Numbered from the stretch's first letter, positions 8,103 through 16,209 are shown. The stretch: 64,000 nucleotides of DNA from Streptomyces sp. CB01249 (GCF_001905735.1 NZ_LISW01000003.1:248341-312340); one strand, 5' to 3'. Numbers and translations are program-made. Notes: generated by a model from the sequence alone, not told the origin.

Positions 8103-9155
8103 GTGATCTTCAACAGGAAGCCCGAGGCCGCGCGCCTCACCGCCGCCGTGTCCGACCTGGAGGAGGCGGTCGCCGCCCGCGACGGCGACCGCACCGGGCG
8201 CGCGTTCGGCGCCGTGATGAGCAGTGCGGAGTCGGCCTCGGACGCCGAGTGCGTCGACGCGGGACCCCGCCTCGCGGCCCTGCTCCCCGCCTTCCCGCCG
8301 ACCGGGCCGCGCCCGATGCTCGCGATGGCGGCCGGCTACTGCGTCGAGCGGGGCGCCGACCCACTGGCCTGCGCGGAACCGATCCTGGACGGCGTCCGCC
8401 GGGACCTGCTGGACGCGGCGGAGTTCGCGCGCCGCTGGACGGCGAAGGGCGAAGAACTCCCCGCCCCGGACGAGGAGTTGATCGACGAGGCGTTCCTGGC
8501 CCGGCTGGGCGACGACGACTACGAGGCGACCCGCCTGGCCCTCGCCTGGTGCTCCCTGGACCAGTGGCAGCCGCCCGCCCTCGCGGTGCTGTGCCGCAGC
8601 ACGGAGGTACGCCGCCGGCACGCGTCGGACCTCCTCCCGCTCTGCCGCGCGGTGGAGGCCCTGGACCGGCACGACCTCAAGTGCCTGTCGTACGCGCTGG
8701 CAGTGCTGAACGACGAACCCGTGATCGTGCTCCACCGCCCGACCGGGACGGCCTTCGAGATACGTATCGACGGCATCGGGGACAACTTCCAGCTCCACAC
8801 CCTGCTCGCCCACGTCCTGGTCGGCGGCGGCCACGTCCCCGGCACGGCCCCCTCCCCGGAGAGCGTCCGCCTGGCGACGAGCCCCGAGCCCGCCGAGGGC
8901 GAATCGGACGCGGTGGCGACCGGTTTCTTCGAACTCCTCGCCCCGGACGGCACCCGCATCTGGAACGAGGGCCTGCCGGACGACATCCCGTGGGTGCAGG
9001 GCCGCCGGCTGCTGGTCCTGGACGCCCCGTCCTACGCACGCACCTGGAACGCCGACCGCTTCTTCCCGCACCTGCCGGGCAGGGCGGAGCTCATCCGCGT
9101 ACTGCCGTCGGACGAGACGGAGACGTGGTACGCCCACACGTCACCGGCCGCCTGA
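8103..9155 (+). CDS. Conserved hypothetical protein
   Basis: A 350-residue soluble, acidic protein; I do not recognise a named family. The N-terminal half is helical and Ala-rich (AVSDLEEAVAARDGDRTGRA), and the C-terminal half is more beta-rich (VIVLHRPTGTAFEIRIDGIG). There is no signal peptide or membrane segment. TAAGGT at 8091-8096 ends six bases before GTG 8103, so a leaderless start there is preferred over GTG 8097, two codons upstream. It lies just after the MerR remnant and has its own promoter. Confidence 0.75.
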   Translation: MIFNRKPEAARLTAAVSDLEEAVAARDGDRTGRAFGAVMSSAESASDAECVDAGPRLAALLPAFPPTGPRPMLAMAAGYCVERGADPLACAEPILDGVRRDLLDAAEFARRWTAKGEELPAPDEELIDEAFLARLGDDDYEATRLALAWCSLDQWQPPALAVLCRSTEVRRRHASDLLPLCRAVEALDRHDLKCLSYALAVLNDEPVIVLHRPTGTAFEIRIDGIGDNFQLHTLLAHVLVGGGHVPGTAPSPESVRLATSPEPAEGESDAVATGFFELLAPDGTRIWNEGLPDDIPWVQGRRLLVLDAPSYARTWNADRFFPHLPGRAELIRVLPSDETETWYAHTSPAA

Positions 9156-9168
9156 CCGCCTCCGGCCT

Positions 9169-9681
9169 TCAGGCACTCGGCGCCACGAAGCACAGGGCGT
9201 CGAAGTGCCGCCCGGCGAAGAAGTGCCGGAGCCCACCGATCCGCTGCCATCCGAGCCGCTCGTACAGCCGGATGGCGGCGGCGTCCTTGGTCAGGACCTC
9301 AAGCACCAACGGCAGCCCGTGCGCCCGGGCATACCCCTCCGCCGCGCCCATGAGCCGCGCACCGGCGGAAGCGCCCCGCGCGTCCCGCCCCACGAAGAAC
9401 CGGGCCAGCACCGCGACCTCCGCGTCCCCGGCGCCGCCGCGCTCCCGCCAGAGCCGCGCCACGTCCTCCCCGTGCCGGGCCCGGTTGACCGCGACATGCC
9501 CCACGACCCGCCCGTCGAGCTCGGCGACCCAGGCCGCGACCAGCCCCTCGGGCGACAACCACGCCTCGGGGTCCGCCACCCCTTCGACGGGATACCCGTC
9601 GGACTCGTGCACACCGGCGAGCACGGCAGCCGCCGCGCCCAGATCGGCGTCCTCGCGGAGACGAACCAGGACTTCGGACAC
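9169..9681 (-). CDS. GNAT-family N-acetyltransferase
   Basis: A 170-residue acetyl-CoA-dependent transferase. The fold is visible as GRVVGHVAVNRA (beta 4), VAVLARFFVGRDARGASAGARLM (beta 4/P-loop, with G-A-S-A-G-A instead of the usual Q/RxxGxG/A) and the C-terminal VLTKDAAAIRLYERLGWQ. The GTG start has GGAGG eight bases upstream. It converges with the preceding hypothetical gene, 13 bp away. The substrate is unknown. Confidence 0.85.
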   Translation of the reverse strand: MSEVLVRLREDADLGAAAAVLAGVHESDGYPVEGVADPEAWLSPEGLVAAWVAELDGRVVGHVAVNRARHGEDVARLWRERGGAGDAEVAVLARFFVGRDARGASAGARLMGAAEGYARAHGLPLVLEVLTKDAAAIRLYERLGWQRIGGLRHFFAGRHFDALCFVAPSA

Positions 9682-9738
9682 GGGTCATCCTCCACGGGCG
9701 CGGTCACGATTGTCGGACCAGCCTGCCATCCTGCCCCG

Positions 9739-10212
9739 GTGACCATGACATGGGCCGACTTCTGGGCGCTGACAGCCACCCTGAACGGCAGAGCCACCGA
9801 AGCCAACTGCCACCGCCTCGCCAAGCGGTTGAGCCGCCGCCCCCTCCCCGACATCACCGCTTTCGCGGAACACCACGCGGAAGCGCTGTACCGCCTGGAC
9901 CAGGAGCAGTTCGGCTCCCTCCCGGTGATCGGCATGACGACGGAGACCGGCGGCCCTTTCCCGCAGTCCGGCGACTCCTTCCTCTACGCCCGCTGCGCGG
10001 TGGTGGCAGCGGGCCGCCAGACCTGGGAGAACGCCCTCGCGGACCCCGCCGAGTTCGCCCCGTACACCTCACTCGACTACGACGGCGAACGCCTGCTGTA
10101 CATCCCGGACGAGGCGTACGAACTGGCCACGGGCAAGGAGTGGCACCGCGGGACCCGCTACTGCTACGAATCCTTCTCCAACAAGGAAGGCTGGCCCCAC
10201 CTGCGTACCTGA
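9739..10212 (+). CDS. DUF4240 domain protein
   Basis: A 157-residue cytoplasmic protein of the DUF4240 type, recognised from the opening MTWADFWALTATLNGRA, the ALYRLDQEQFG segment and the Trp/Tyr-rich end (SFSNKEGWPHLRT). CATCCT ends six bases before the GTG, so a leaderless start at 9739 is preferred; ATG 9745 is two codons later. These proteins are common in Streptomyces with no known function. Confidence 0.7.
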   Translation: MTMTWADFWALTATLNGRATEANCHRLAKRLSRRPLPDITAFAEHHAEALYRLDQEQFGSLPVIGMTTETGGPFPQSGDSFLYARCAVVAAGRQTWENALADPAEFAPYTSLDYDGERLLYIPDEAYELATGKEWHRGTRYCYESFSNKEGWPHLRT

Positions 10213-10264
10213 CCGGGGCGGCACGGCTCACGTACGACCACTGACGTCACGGGCGGCCGTTCTC

Positions 10265-10651
10265 TCACTGCCGCCTGGCCGTCACCAGGTAGCCCGCGAA
10301 GCTCACCCCGTCCTGGGCCTTCGCCCACCCGTCCGCCGCGCCCTCGACCGGAACCAGCTCGGTCGTGCCCGGAACGGGGCCGCGAACCCGGTCCGTCGCG
10401 CCGGGAAGCGCCGCGTAACGGCAGTGCACCTCCACGACGGACACCACCTCCAACGGGACCGGCAGGACCCCCTCCTCTCCGCCGTGATGCTCCTCGCGGA
10501 AGTCGATCCCCTCCGCGCGCTCCTCGCCGACGAGGTCCTCGTAATCCTCGGGATCGACCTCCATCAACGCCCACGACACGACGTCCCCGGGCGCGAAGGG
10601 GTCCCCGCAGCACTGCATCTGCCAGTCATCGACCCAAATCGTCAACGTCAT
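10265..10651 (-). CDS. DUF6578-like protein
   Basis: A 128-residue protein starting MTLTIWVDDWQMQCCGDPF, the opening I associate with the DUF6578 family of actinobacterial proteins. The beta-rich middle contains an acidic loop (VDPEDYEDLVGEE). CACAAT stands six bases before the ATG, consistent with a leaderless mRNA. No catalytic motif is visible and function is unknown. Converges with the DUF4240 gene. Confidence 0.65.
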   Translation of the reverse strand: MTLTIWVDDWQMQCCGDPFAPGDVVSWALMEVDPEDYEDLVGEERAEGIDFREEHHGGEEGVLPVPLEVVSVVEVHCRYAALPGATDRVRGPVPGTTELVPVEGAADGWAKAQDGVSFAGYLVTARRQ

Positions 10652-10679
10652 CCGGCCATTGTGCGCCGCGCGGTAGGGG

Positions 10680-11642
10680 TCAGCGCAGCCCGAAGCGTTC
10701 GGCCCAGGTGGCCACATCGGCGGTGGTCGCGTTGCCGCCGCAGACAACCAGCCCGAGCCGGACACCGTCACCGACGCGTTCGAGCACCTGGCGTGCCGCG
10801 GGCAGCAGGCATCCGGCGGCGGGCTCGGCCCAGACCTTCGCGTGGTCGGCCAGATCGAGGATCCCCTGCACGGCCTCGGCATCGGTCACGGTGAGGACAT
10901 CGGTGACCAGGGCCGAGACGTGTTCGTAGGTGAGCGCCGAGGCGCTCGGGGCGCTCAGCGTCGAGACCATCGAGGACAGCTCGACGGGCACCGGCCCCCC
11001 GGCAACCAGGGCCTCCGACATGGCTCGCGCACCCTCGGTCTCCACGCCCCAGACCCGTACACCCGGACGGCGGGCGTGCAGCGCGGCCGCGACACCGGAG
11101 ATCAGACCCCCGCCACCGATGCTGACGAGTACGTCGGTGAGCTCACCGGCATCCTCCGCGAACTCCAGGCCCACCGTGCCCTGGCCCGCGACGACGACGG
11201 GGTCGTCGAAGGGGTGGACCAACGCGAGCCCCGACTCCTGGAGTTCGCCCACGAGCGCGAAGGCGCCGCCCATGGTGTCGGCGAGGATGACGTTCGCCCC
11301 GGCTGCCTCGGCGATCTCCACGGAGCGGCCGGGGGCGGACCGGGGCATGACGACGGTCGCCTTGATGTCCAGCGCACCGGCCATCTCCGCGACCGCGATG
11401 CCGTGGTTGCCCCCGCTCACGGCGACGACCCCAGCGGCCCGCTCGGCCTCACTGAGCGCCAGCAACTTCGCCGTCGCCCCACGCGCCTTGAAGGACCCGG
11501 TGCGCTGCAGCAGTTCCAGCTTGGTGGTGACCGGCGCCCCAAGGAAAGCGGAGAGCCCCGGGCTGGCCACGGTCGGCGTCCGCACCACATACGCGGCAAT
11601 CCGCTCGGCCTCGGCTTCCACATCCGCGACGGTGATCAGCAC
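10680..11642 (-). CDS. PLP-dependent threonine/serine dehydratase-like enzyme
   Basis: A 320-residue fold-type II pyridoxal-phosphate enzyme of the threonine ammonia-lyase/serine racemase group. The PLP lysine is in TGSFKARGA (about residue 50), the substrate Asn in SGGNHG, and the phosphate-binding glycine loop is SIGGGGLISG. There is no C-terminal ACT domain, so it is the short catabolic or racemase-like form. GTG 11642 follows GGAGGGGAAC; GTG 11654 is the alternative. A 23 bp inverted repeat lies upstream, between this gene and the divergent dipeptidase gene. Exact substrate unknown. Confidence 0.87.
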   Translation of the reverse strand: MLITVADVEAEAERIAAYVVRTPTVASPGLSAFLGAPVTTKLELLQRTGSFKARGATAKLLALSEAERAAGVVAVSGGNHGIAVAEMAGALDIKATVVMPRSAPGRSVEIAEAAGANVILADTMGGAFALVGELQESGLALVHPFDDPVVVAGQGTVGLEFAEDAGELTDVLVSIGGGGLISGVAAALHARRPGVRVWGVETEGARAMSEALVAGGPVPVELSSMVSTLSAPSASALTYEHVSALVTDVLTVTDAEAVQGILDLADHAKVWAEPAAGCLLPAARQVLERVGDGVRLGLVVCGGNATTADVATWAERFGLR

Positions 11643-11659
11643 GTTCCCCTCCACGCTCA

Positions 11660-11682
11660 GTAGGTCGACAGGATCAACCTAC
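11660..11682. promoter_or_regulatory. Inverted repeat in a divergent intergenic region
   Basis: GTAGGT (11660-11665) and ACCTAC (11677-11682) form perfect 6 bp arms around an 11 bp centre in the 89 bp between the PLP-enzyme gene and the VanX-type gene. Position and symmetry suggest an operator; the cognate regulator is not in the window. Confidence 0.45.
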
Positions 11683-11731
11683 CGACCTTCCATGAGATCG
11701 CCGTGTCGAAGGTCTGCGAGATGATCGCCTC

Positions 11732-12394
11732 ATGAGTGAGATCGTCTTGATGTCGGACCCGAAGGTCGCCGCCATTCCAGTCTCGGAGTGCGGTGAACGT
11801 CTCGTGGACGTGCGCACCGCCGGTTCCCTGCTGGTCGACGCACGCAAGCAGGACCCGGCAAACTCCTTCGCCTACCTGCGCGAAGGCGTGCTGGCGCGGC
11901 TGCTCAAGGCCCAGGCGGGCCTCCCACAGAACCTGCGCCTGCTGTTCGTCGAGGGATACCGACCCCCTTCCCTTCAGCGGCAGTACTTCGAGGAGTACGC
12001 GAGCCAACTGCGGTCCGCCCACCCGGAATGGCCCGCCCAGCAGATCCACTCAGCGGCGAGCCGCTACGTATCACCGCCCGACATCGCCCCGCACAGCGCC
12101 GGTGCGGCCGTCGACCTCACCCTGGCCGACGCCGCCGGGAACGAACTGGACCTGGGTACACGGATGAACGCGGACCCGGAGGAGAGTGAGGGCGCCTGCT
12201 ACACCCACGCCGACAACATCAGCGAAGAAGCCCGCGCCAACCGCAGACTGCTGGGCTCCGCCCTGACGGCGGTCGGCCTCGTGAACTACCCCACAGAATG
12301 GTGGCACTGGTCCTTCGGCGACCGCTACTGGGCCCTGACCACAGCAAACCCCACCGCTTGCTACGGCCCAAAGGAGATCACCCCACTCGGGTAA
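11732..12394 (+). CDS. VanX-type D-alanyl-D-alanine dipeptidase (peptidase M15D)
   Basis: A 220-residue zinc dipeptidase. The M15 metal site is complete: HSAGAAVD supplies the first His and the Asp (about residues 127-134), and TEWWHW holds the catalytic Glu and the last His (about 188-193). EGYRPPSLQRQYF is the conserved arginine region that stabilises the transition state in VanX. No signal peptide is visible, so it is cytoplasmic. There is no vanH, vanA, vanR or vanS beside it, so a role in D-Ala-D-Ala turnover is as likely as glycopeptide resistance. Start ATG 11732 is six bases after GATGAT. Confidence 0.87.
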   Translation: MSEIVLMSDPKVAAIPVSECGERLVDVRTAGSLLVDARKQDPANSFAYLREGVLARLLKAQAGLPQNLRLLFVEGYRPPSLQRQYFEEYASQLRSAHPEWPAQQIHSAASRYVSPPDIAPHSAGAAVDLTLADAAGNELDLGTRMNADPEESEGACYTHADNISEEARANRRLLGSALTAVGLVNYPTEWWHWSFGDRYWALTTANPTACYGPKEITPLG

Positions 12395-12557
12395 CCGGCC
12401 GCCCCTCCCCCACCTGCCCGACCGGTCATATGGCAGATGCGAACGCCGAAGGCCCGCGTACGGCCTTGTACAGCGTCGTTGTTGTCAGCGGTAGCTGACG
12501 GGGCCGGTTGCTGTGGTTGCTGTACTTCGCTGCTGCACAGCTGGCCTCCGCAGCCTG

Positions 12558-12899
12558 TCACCAATCACGGGTCGCGATCAGTTCCTCTGCGTCGGCTCCC
12601 GAGAACCCGTATGCCGACGCCACGAACCAGAAGTCCTCGGCAATGATTTCGCGGGCAATCGTCTCGATCTCGCTACCCGCTGCCTCGAACTCCGCTTCCA
12701 AGGAGTTGAATTCTTCTGTAGCGGCCTGAGTGAGCACGTACAGGGATGCTACATCCGCCGGTCGCTCGGCCTCGATCCGCGCGCAGAGACGGAGCAAGGT
12801 GTCCCTACCCTTGTCGACAACGTGATCGGGGAAGTACCCGTCCGAGTACATGCCCTGCAAAAACGAGTGCGCCGCTACCTTCTTGTTCGTAATGGCCAT
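12558..12899 (-). CDS. DUF5713-like protein
   Basis: A 113-residue acidic helical protein (MAITNKKVAAHSFLQGMYSD, then LTQAATEEFNSLEAEFEAAG and the ending AEELIATRDW), matching what I know of DUF5713. No catalytic residues or membrane segments are visible. It stands alone, with 160-250 bp of sequence on either side in which I see no further convincing gene. Function unknown. Confidence 0.7.
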   Translation of the reverse strand: MAITNKKVAAHSFLQGMYSDGYFPDHVVDKGRDTLLRLCARIEAERPADVASLYVLTQAATEEFNSLEAEFEAAGSEIETIAREIIAEDFWFVASAYGFSGADAEELIATRDW

Positions 12900-13013
12900 C
12901 GTCTACCCCATCCCCGTGAAGAACCGATGCGCCGATCATGCACCACACCACTGACAAGCCCGCTTGCACAACTGCGATCTCATGGAGAGGCCTTGAAACC
13001 GTCGTGGCGCGAT

Positions 13014-13145
13014 TCACCGTGGTTTGAATTCCCGCACCCAACGCAGGTGAACGGCCCCCGACCAGGTAAATCGGTCAACGGCCGTGCAGGCTGTCCGCTG
13101 CTCACCGCGATTCGGCTTCGGCCGGTAGCGGGGGCGCTTCGTCAC
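13014..13145 (-). CDS. Possible 43-residue basic peptide after the XRE gene
   Basis: GTG 13145 lies two bases after the stop of the XRE regulator gene and opens a 43-codon frame of basic character (TKRPRYRPKPNRGEQRT start, RWVREFKPR end). Such regulators are often followed by a small DUF397 gene, but this product does not look like DUF397 and has no clear ribosome site. It may be a decayed remnant or chance. Confidence 0.25.
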   Translation of the reverse strand: MTKRPRYRPKPNRGEQRTACTAVDRFTWSGAVHLRWVREFKPR

Positions 13146-13147
13146 AT

Positions 13148-14002
13148 TTAGGGTGATTCCAGGACATCGATGGCGGACACGATCAGGGCGCGCGCCTGCG
13201 CTCCGTATACGGCGGTGCGACGCATCTGCTCGAACGCGCGCAGGTACAGCCCGATCTCGCTCGGCTGAGTAATTCGTACCTGCGCGGACACCAACTCGAC
13301 GGACACCAGCGCGTCGTCGTAGACGTGGAACGTCTCGCGCGGCCACTGCCCCCGAGACGCCGTGGACGGGATGATGCCGAGCGACACGGCAGGTAGGGCA
13401 CCGGCCGTGAGCAGGTAGCCGAGCTGGGCGGCCATCGCGTCGGGGCTGCCGATGCGGTACCGGAGCACGGCCTCTTCGATGAGGAACACGAAACGGCGGC
13501 CGCGCTCGTGGATGATCTGGGACCGCTCAACCCGGGCCCGCGCGGCGTCCGCGCTGTCGTCCACGGGGACATCCCGGAAATGCGCGCTCATGCTGAGCAC
13601 GGCGGCGGCGTAGCCCTCGGTCTGGAGCAGGCCCGGGACGAGGGACGAGGAGTAGACCCGGAACAGCTCCGTCTGCTGGAAGAACGCGACCGCGCTGTCC
13701 TGGAGCGCCTTCAGTCCGGTGCGGGTCCGATGCCTCCACTCGCTGTACATCGACTCGGCGTGCAGCGACTGGGCGATCAGGTCTTCGGCGTCTCGCTCGG
13801 CACCGACGGCGCGGCACCACAGGCGGATGTCGGTGGCTGTCGGGCCGGTGCGCCCGGTCTCGATCCGCGACGTCTTCGAGTGATGCCACCCGCAGCTGCT
13901 GGCCAGCGTCACGACGGTGAGCCCCGCCCCCTTCCGCAGGTCGCGCAGGCGCCGGGCGACAACCTCGCGTGCGGACTGTGCGGAAGAGGAGGGCAGCGTC
14001 AT
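13148..14002 (-). CDS. XRE-family regulator with DUF5753 domain
   Basis: A 284-residue regulator. The N-terminal helix-turn-helix is at about residues 10-65 (LRDLRKGAGLTVVTLASSCG, then HHSKTSRIETGRTGP), followed by the DUF5753 effector-like domain typical of Streptomyces (FRVYSSSLVPGLLQTEGYAA, then ERSQIIHERGRRFVFLIEEA). I start at ATG 14002, 19 bases after the stop of the upstream DUF6879 gene; ATG 14044 would overlap that gene. Together they form the widespread actinobacterial XRE/DUF6879 cassette. An 18 bp palindrome at the head of the operon is a candidate binding site. Confidence 0.9.
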   Translation of the reverse strand: MTLPSSSAQSAREVVARRLRDLRKGAGLTVVTLASSCGWHHSKTSRIETGRTGPTATDIRLWCRAVGAERDAEDLIAQSLHAESMYSEWRHRTRTGLKALQDSAVAFFQQTELFRVYSSSLVPGLLQTEGYAAAVLSMSAHFRDVPVDDSADAARARVERSQIIHERGRRFVFLIEEAVLRYRIGSPDAMAAQLGYLLTAGALPAVSLGIIPSTASRGQWPRETFHVYDDALVSVELVSAQVRITQPSEIGLYLRAFEQMRRTAVYGAQARALIVSAIDVLESP

Positions 14003-14021
14003 ATCGGTCCGGTGGTCCCGT

Positions 14022-14555
14022 TCAGTGGATCTCGTACTGGCCATGCGGGCTCGCGCGCTCCCACACTGCTGCGAAGGCGTCGTCGCACAACGCCACCGCA
14101 GCCAGGTCCTTGGTGACCTCAGGCCCCAGTGAGGAGCCGTCGCCAGCGAAGTGGTTCCACTGGACGAGCTGCCCGTCGAACAACCAGAAGTCGTTCCCGG
14201 GCAGCGGGATATCGGACGCCTGCCGACGGGGTAGCCACCGTACCTGCTCACCGGCGGCCACGTTGGTGAAGGTGTTGTCGTACAGGTATCGGGTGTACTC
14301 GCTGACAGGCTCGGACACGATGCGGGCCCGGCGCATCGTGACGCCGCGGTTGGTTGCCTCGGCCACCACCTCGAGCCACGGCCGCCACCACGATGCCCGG
14401 TCAGCGAGGTCGTAATGGCGGCGACCGGCGCGCCAGTCCGCGAAGGGCCCCCGCTCGTAGTCCACGGCGTAGACGTCCCTCATCTCCAGGTGCACCGCCG
14501 ACTGCATGCAGTTGCCGAGCAGGTCAAGGAAGGTCTGCGGCACGTTCGACGGCAT
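14022..14555 (-). CDS. DUF6879 family protein
   Basis: A 177-residue cytoplasmic protein of the DUF6879 type (LHLEMRDVYAVDYERGPFAD is close to its core with one change at the first residue; RWLPRRQASDIPLPGNDFWL and FDGQLVQWNHFAGDG follow). Members are nearly always encoded directly upstream of an XRE/DUF5753 regulator, as here. Trp- and Asp-rich segments suggest a ligand or protein-binding role, but none is established. The 5' end overlaps the preceding 87-residue gene by 32 bases. Confidence 0.85.
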   Translation of the reverse strand: MPSNVPQTFLDLLGNCMQSAVHLEMRDVYAVDYERGPFADWRAGRRHYDLADRASWWRPWLEVVAEATNRGVTMRRARIVSEPVSEYTRYLYDNTFTNVAAGEQVRWLPRRQASDIPLPGNDFWLFDGQLVQWNHFAGDGSSLGPEVTKDLAAVALCDDAFAAVWERASPHGQYEIH

Positions 14556-14787
14556 CGCACGCCTCCCTGATCATGTGCACCATCCTGGCTGGGATACGGA
14601 TCACGGCCTCGCCCTCAGGGATACCCACAGCGTGGCCCGGGAGTTCCAGCGCTGCGCACTCCGCTTCGAGTTCCGGGCTCGGCTTCCATCCCTGGAACAC
14701 AAGCTCGTGTTTGTCCTGGTCGACCCACACGGTGGGGCTTTCGTGGTCCCCGGTGTTGGGGTCGATCCCGATGAACAGTAACGACAT
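14524..14787 (-). CDS. Small protein heading the XRE/DUF6879 operon
   Basis: An 87-residue protein (MSLLFIGIDPNTGDHESPTV, then WVDQDKHELVFQGWKPSPEL). ATG 14787 has GGAGGG five bases upstream and is preferred to a start 12 bases earlier. The last 32 bases lie inside the DUF6879 gene, so the two are translationally linked. I know this type of protein only from its position at the head of such cassettes; function unknown. Confidence 0.75.
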   Translation of the reverse strand: MSLLFIGIDPNTGDHESPTVWVDQDKHELVFQGWKPSPELEAECAALELPGHAVGIPEGEAVIRIPARMVHMIREACDAVERAADLP

Positions 14788-14891
14788 GGCACCCTCCACT
14801 CACGCGGTGTGCAGTTCTGTGCGACACGGTCCTGCTAATGGTGGGAGCGGTCAAGAGCGCGAAGGAGCTATCCACCCGTACGAGGACTGAT

Positions 14892-14909
14892 TGTGCACAG
14901 ATATGCACA
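14892..14909. promoter_or_regulatory. 18 bp palindrome, candidate XRE operator
   Basis: TGTGCA (14892-14897) and TGCACA (14904-14909) form perfect arms around CAGATA, between the divergent XRE/DUF6879 operon and the three small genes at 14980-15484. It is placed to control one or both; the link to the XRE protein is inferred. Confidence 0.5.
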
Positions 14910-14979
14910 TGCCTGGAGTGCGCGCACATTCCGCCCCTACGGTCTGCCGTATCCACCGGCCGCGAACGGGGGGACGTCC

Positions 14980-15183
14980 ATGACGACCGCGTTACCTCTA
15001 CCGGATCCCGCCACGCTGTCGGACGCGCAGCAGCGCGGAGCGCACTGCGTCTGGTGCACCACTCCGCTGACCAACACCGAAGCCGTCGACCTCGGCGCGC
15101 GACCGTTCTCGCTCCCCGAGTTCGGCCCCACGGTGCGCTGGTACCCCCGCTGCTGCCCCACCTGCCGAAAGGACCGGGCGTGA
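14980..15183 (+). CDS. Small Cys-rich protein (first of three overlapping genes)
   Basis: A 67-residue protein with HCVWCTTPL and RCCPTCRK, a four-cysteine pair of knuckles (about residues 19-24 and 57-64) that could bind zinc. ATG 14980 follows a GGGGGGA ribosome site by six bases. Its stop overlaps the GTG of the next gene (GTGA). Proteins of this size and pattern are common in Streptomyces integrative elements; function unknown. Confidence 0.7.
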   Translation: MTTALPLPDPATLSDAQQRGAHCVWCTTPLTNTEAVDLGARPFSLPEFGPTVRWYPRCCPTCRKDRA

Positions 15184-15335
15184 CGGCACAGACGAACTCC
15201 GCGAAGTCGGCGTCGGCCGACGAGGCGTACCGCAGCTTGATCGGGCACACCGTCGCCTGCGCGACCTGCCGCGCCGGCGCGCCGTGCGTCACCGCTACCC
15301 GGCTCGGCCGGGCCTGGCGTCGGGTACGCGGATGA
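15180..15335 (+). CDS. Small protein with CxxC motif (second of three overlapping genes)
   Basis: A 51-residue basic protein from GTG 15180, overlapping the preceding stop by four bases. It carries ACATCRAGAPCVTATRLGRA, a compact three-cysteine cluster. Its own stop overlaps the next ATG (ATGA). The two four-base overlaps indicate one operon translated by coupling. Function unknown. Confidence 0.6.
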   Translation: MTAQTNSAKSASADEAYRSLIGHTVACATCRAGAPCVTATRLGRAWRRVRG

Positions 15336-15484
15336 GGTGCGCAAACTGCGGCCGTCCCCTCACCGGGGAGACGGCGGAGCGGTACCCGATCGAGGGTGCG
15401 AGCGGCCCGGGCCGCATCGTCATCCTGTGCAAGGTCCGATGCAAGCGGTCCCGAAGCACCCCGCCGTCGTACCCGACCCGCTGA
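15332..15484 (+). CDS. Small zinc-ribbon-like protein (third of three overlapping genes)
   Basis: A 50-residue protein from ATG 15332, which overlaps the preceding stop. It begins MRCANCGRPLTGETAERYPI and later has LCKVRCK, together a CxxC...CxxxC pattern typical of a small zinc-binding fold with a basic tail. It is the last gene of the trio before the non-coding stretch that leads to the tRNA gene. Function unknown. Confidence 0.6.
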   Translation: MRCANCGRPLTGETAERYPIEGASGPGRIVILCKVRCKRSRSTPPSYPTR

Positions 15485-15900
15485 CCCGCTGCCCGTCCCG
15501 GCCGGCCACTTCCTCCGGGGCGAGGCGTGCGGCGCGGATGCGGTCTCCGATGACCCGGCGACAGGCGGGGACCCAGTCGGGGAGGGGCGGGGCGGGCACC
15601 CGGTTAACGCTCTGGCCTGCCGTGATCTATGTCAGTACCATCGATGGCGCATATTCGATCATGGTCGTTCCGGCCGGGATCTCTCCTCGACCTGCGTGCT
15701 GGTGTTCGCGTGTCCGCCAGCACGCTGGAAGACGCCACGACTTGGTCAAGGCGTCCCGCACCGTCCCGCCCGGGGGTCTGGGCGGCTTGCCGTGGGCAGC
15801 AGAGGGGCCCACCAATATTGCGGAATCCTCCCTCGACCGAGTGAGCGAGAGCGAGATCCCCGTGGGGACGTGGACTCTCAGCGGACTCCGGGTACGAGAA
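15485..15900. other. Intergenic stretch between the small-gene trio and tRNA-Val
   Basis: About 400 bases in which I find no credible gene. Several frames are open on both strands, but none has a ribosome site or a protein-like composition. It contains the palindrome CCATCGATGG and a less GC-rich patch around 15610-15680. Its position beside a tRNA gene would fit a decayed integration site, but no integrase gene or repeat of the tRNA 3' end is visible in the window. Confidence 0.5.
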
Positions 15901-15930
15901 GACCCCCCGCCCAAGATCGGACGGGGGGTC
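15901..15930 (-). terminator. Hairpin downstream of tRNA-Val
   Basis: GACCCCCCG and CGGGGGGTC form a strong stem around a 12-base centre, 34 bases beyond the 3' end of the tRNA gene. On the minus strand it is followed by TTCTC, so it probably ends the tRNA transcript. Confidence 0.7.
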
Positions 15931-15963
15931 AAAAACAGGCCATGACCTGCTCGATATCGTCGG

Positions 15964-16035
15964 TGGGCGCGGACGGTTTCGAACCGCCGACATCTGCTTT
16001 GTAAGAGCAGCGCTCTACCCCTGAGCTACGCACCC
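15964..16035 (-). tRNA. tRNA-Val (anticodon UAC)
   Basis: Read on the minus strand, GGGTGCG (16035-16029) pairs with CGCGCCC (15971-15965) as the acceptor stem, with one G-U pair. The D arm contains GTAGCTCAGGGGTAGAGC, the anticodon loop is CTTACAA closed by CTGCT/AGCAG, giving anticodon TAC, and the T loop is GGTTCGAAACC. The discriminator base is A and CCA is not encoded, as is usual in Streptomyces. Such tRNA genes are frequent integration targets. Confidence 0.95.
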
Positions 16036-16209
16036 GTGGATGAAGGAACAGGTTACATGGCTCGTGGGGCGTGTCGACAATCGGTTCGGGGTGGGGTTAC
16101 GGGGGATAGCCCCACCCCGGAGACGGTAGCCGTCCGGATCGTCCGGGGTGGCCCCGGTTGCCTACCGTGGGGGCACATCGCAGCGCCGGCCCAGGGGGAC
16201 CTGATCACC

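Noticed and set aside
12900..13147. Possible DUF397 gene after the XRE regulator
   Set aside because: The expected DUF397 motif is not present on either strand; only a weak 43-codon frame is seen, reported at low confidence.
15604..15993. Open frames across the region before tRNA-Val
   Set aside because: They overlap the terminator and tRNA, lack ribosome sites and have no recognisable motifs.
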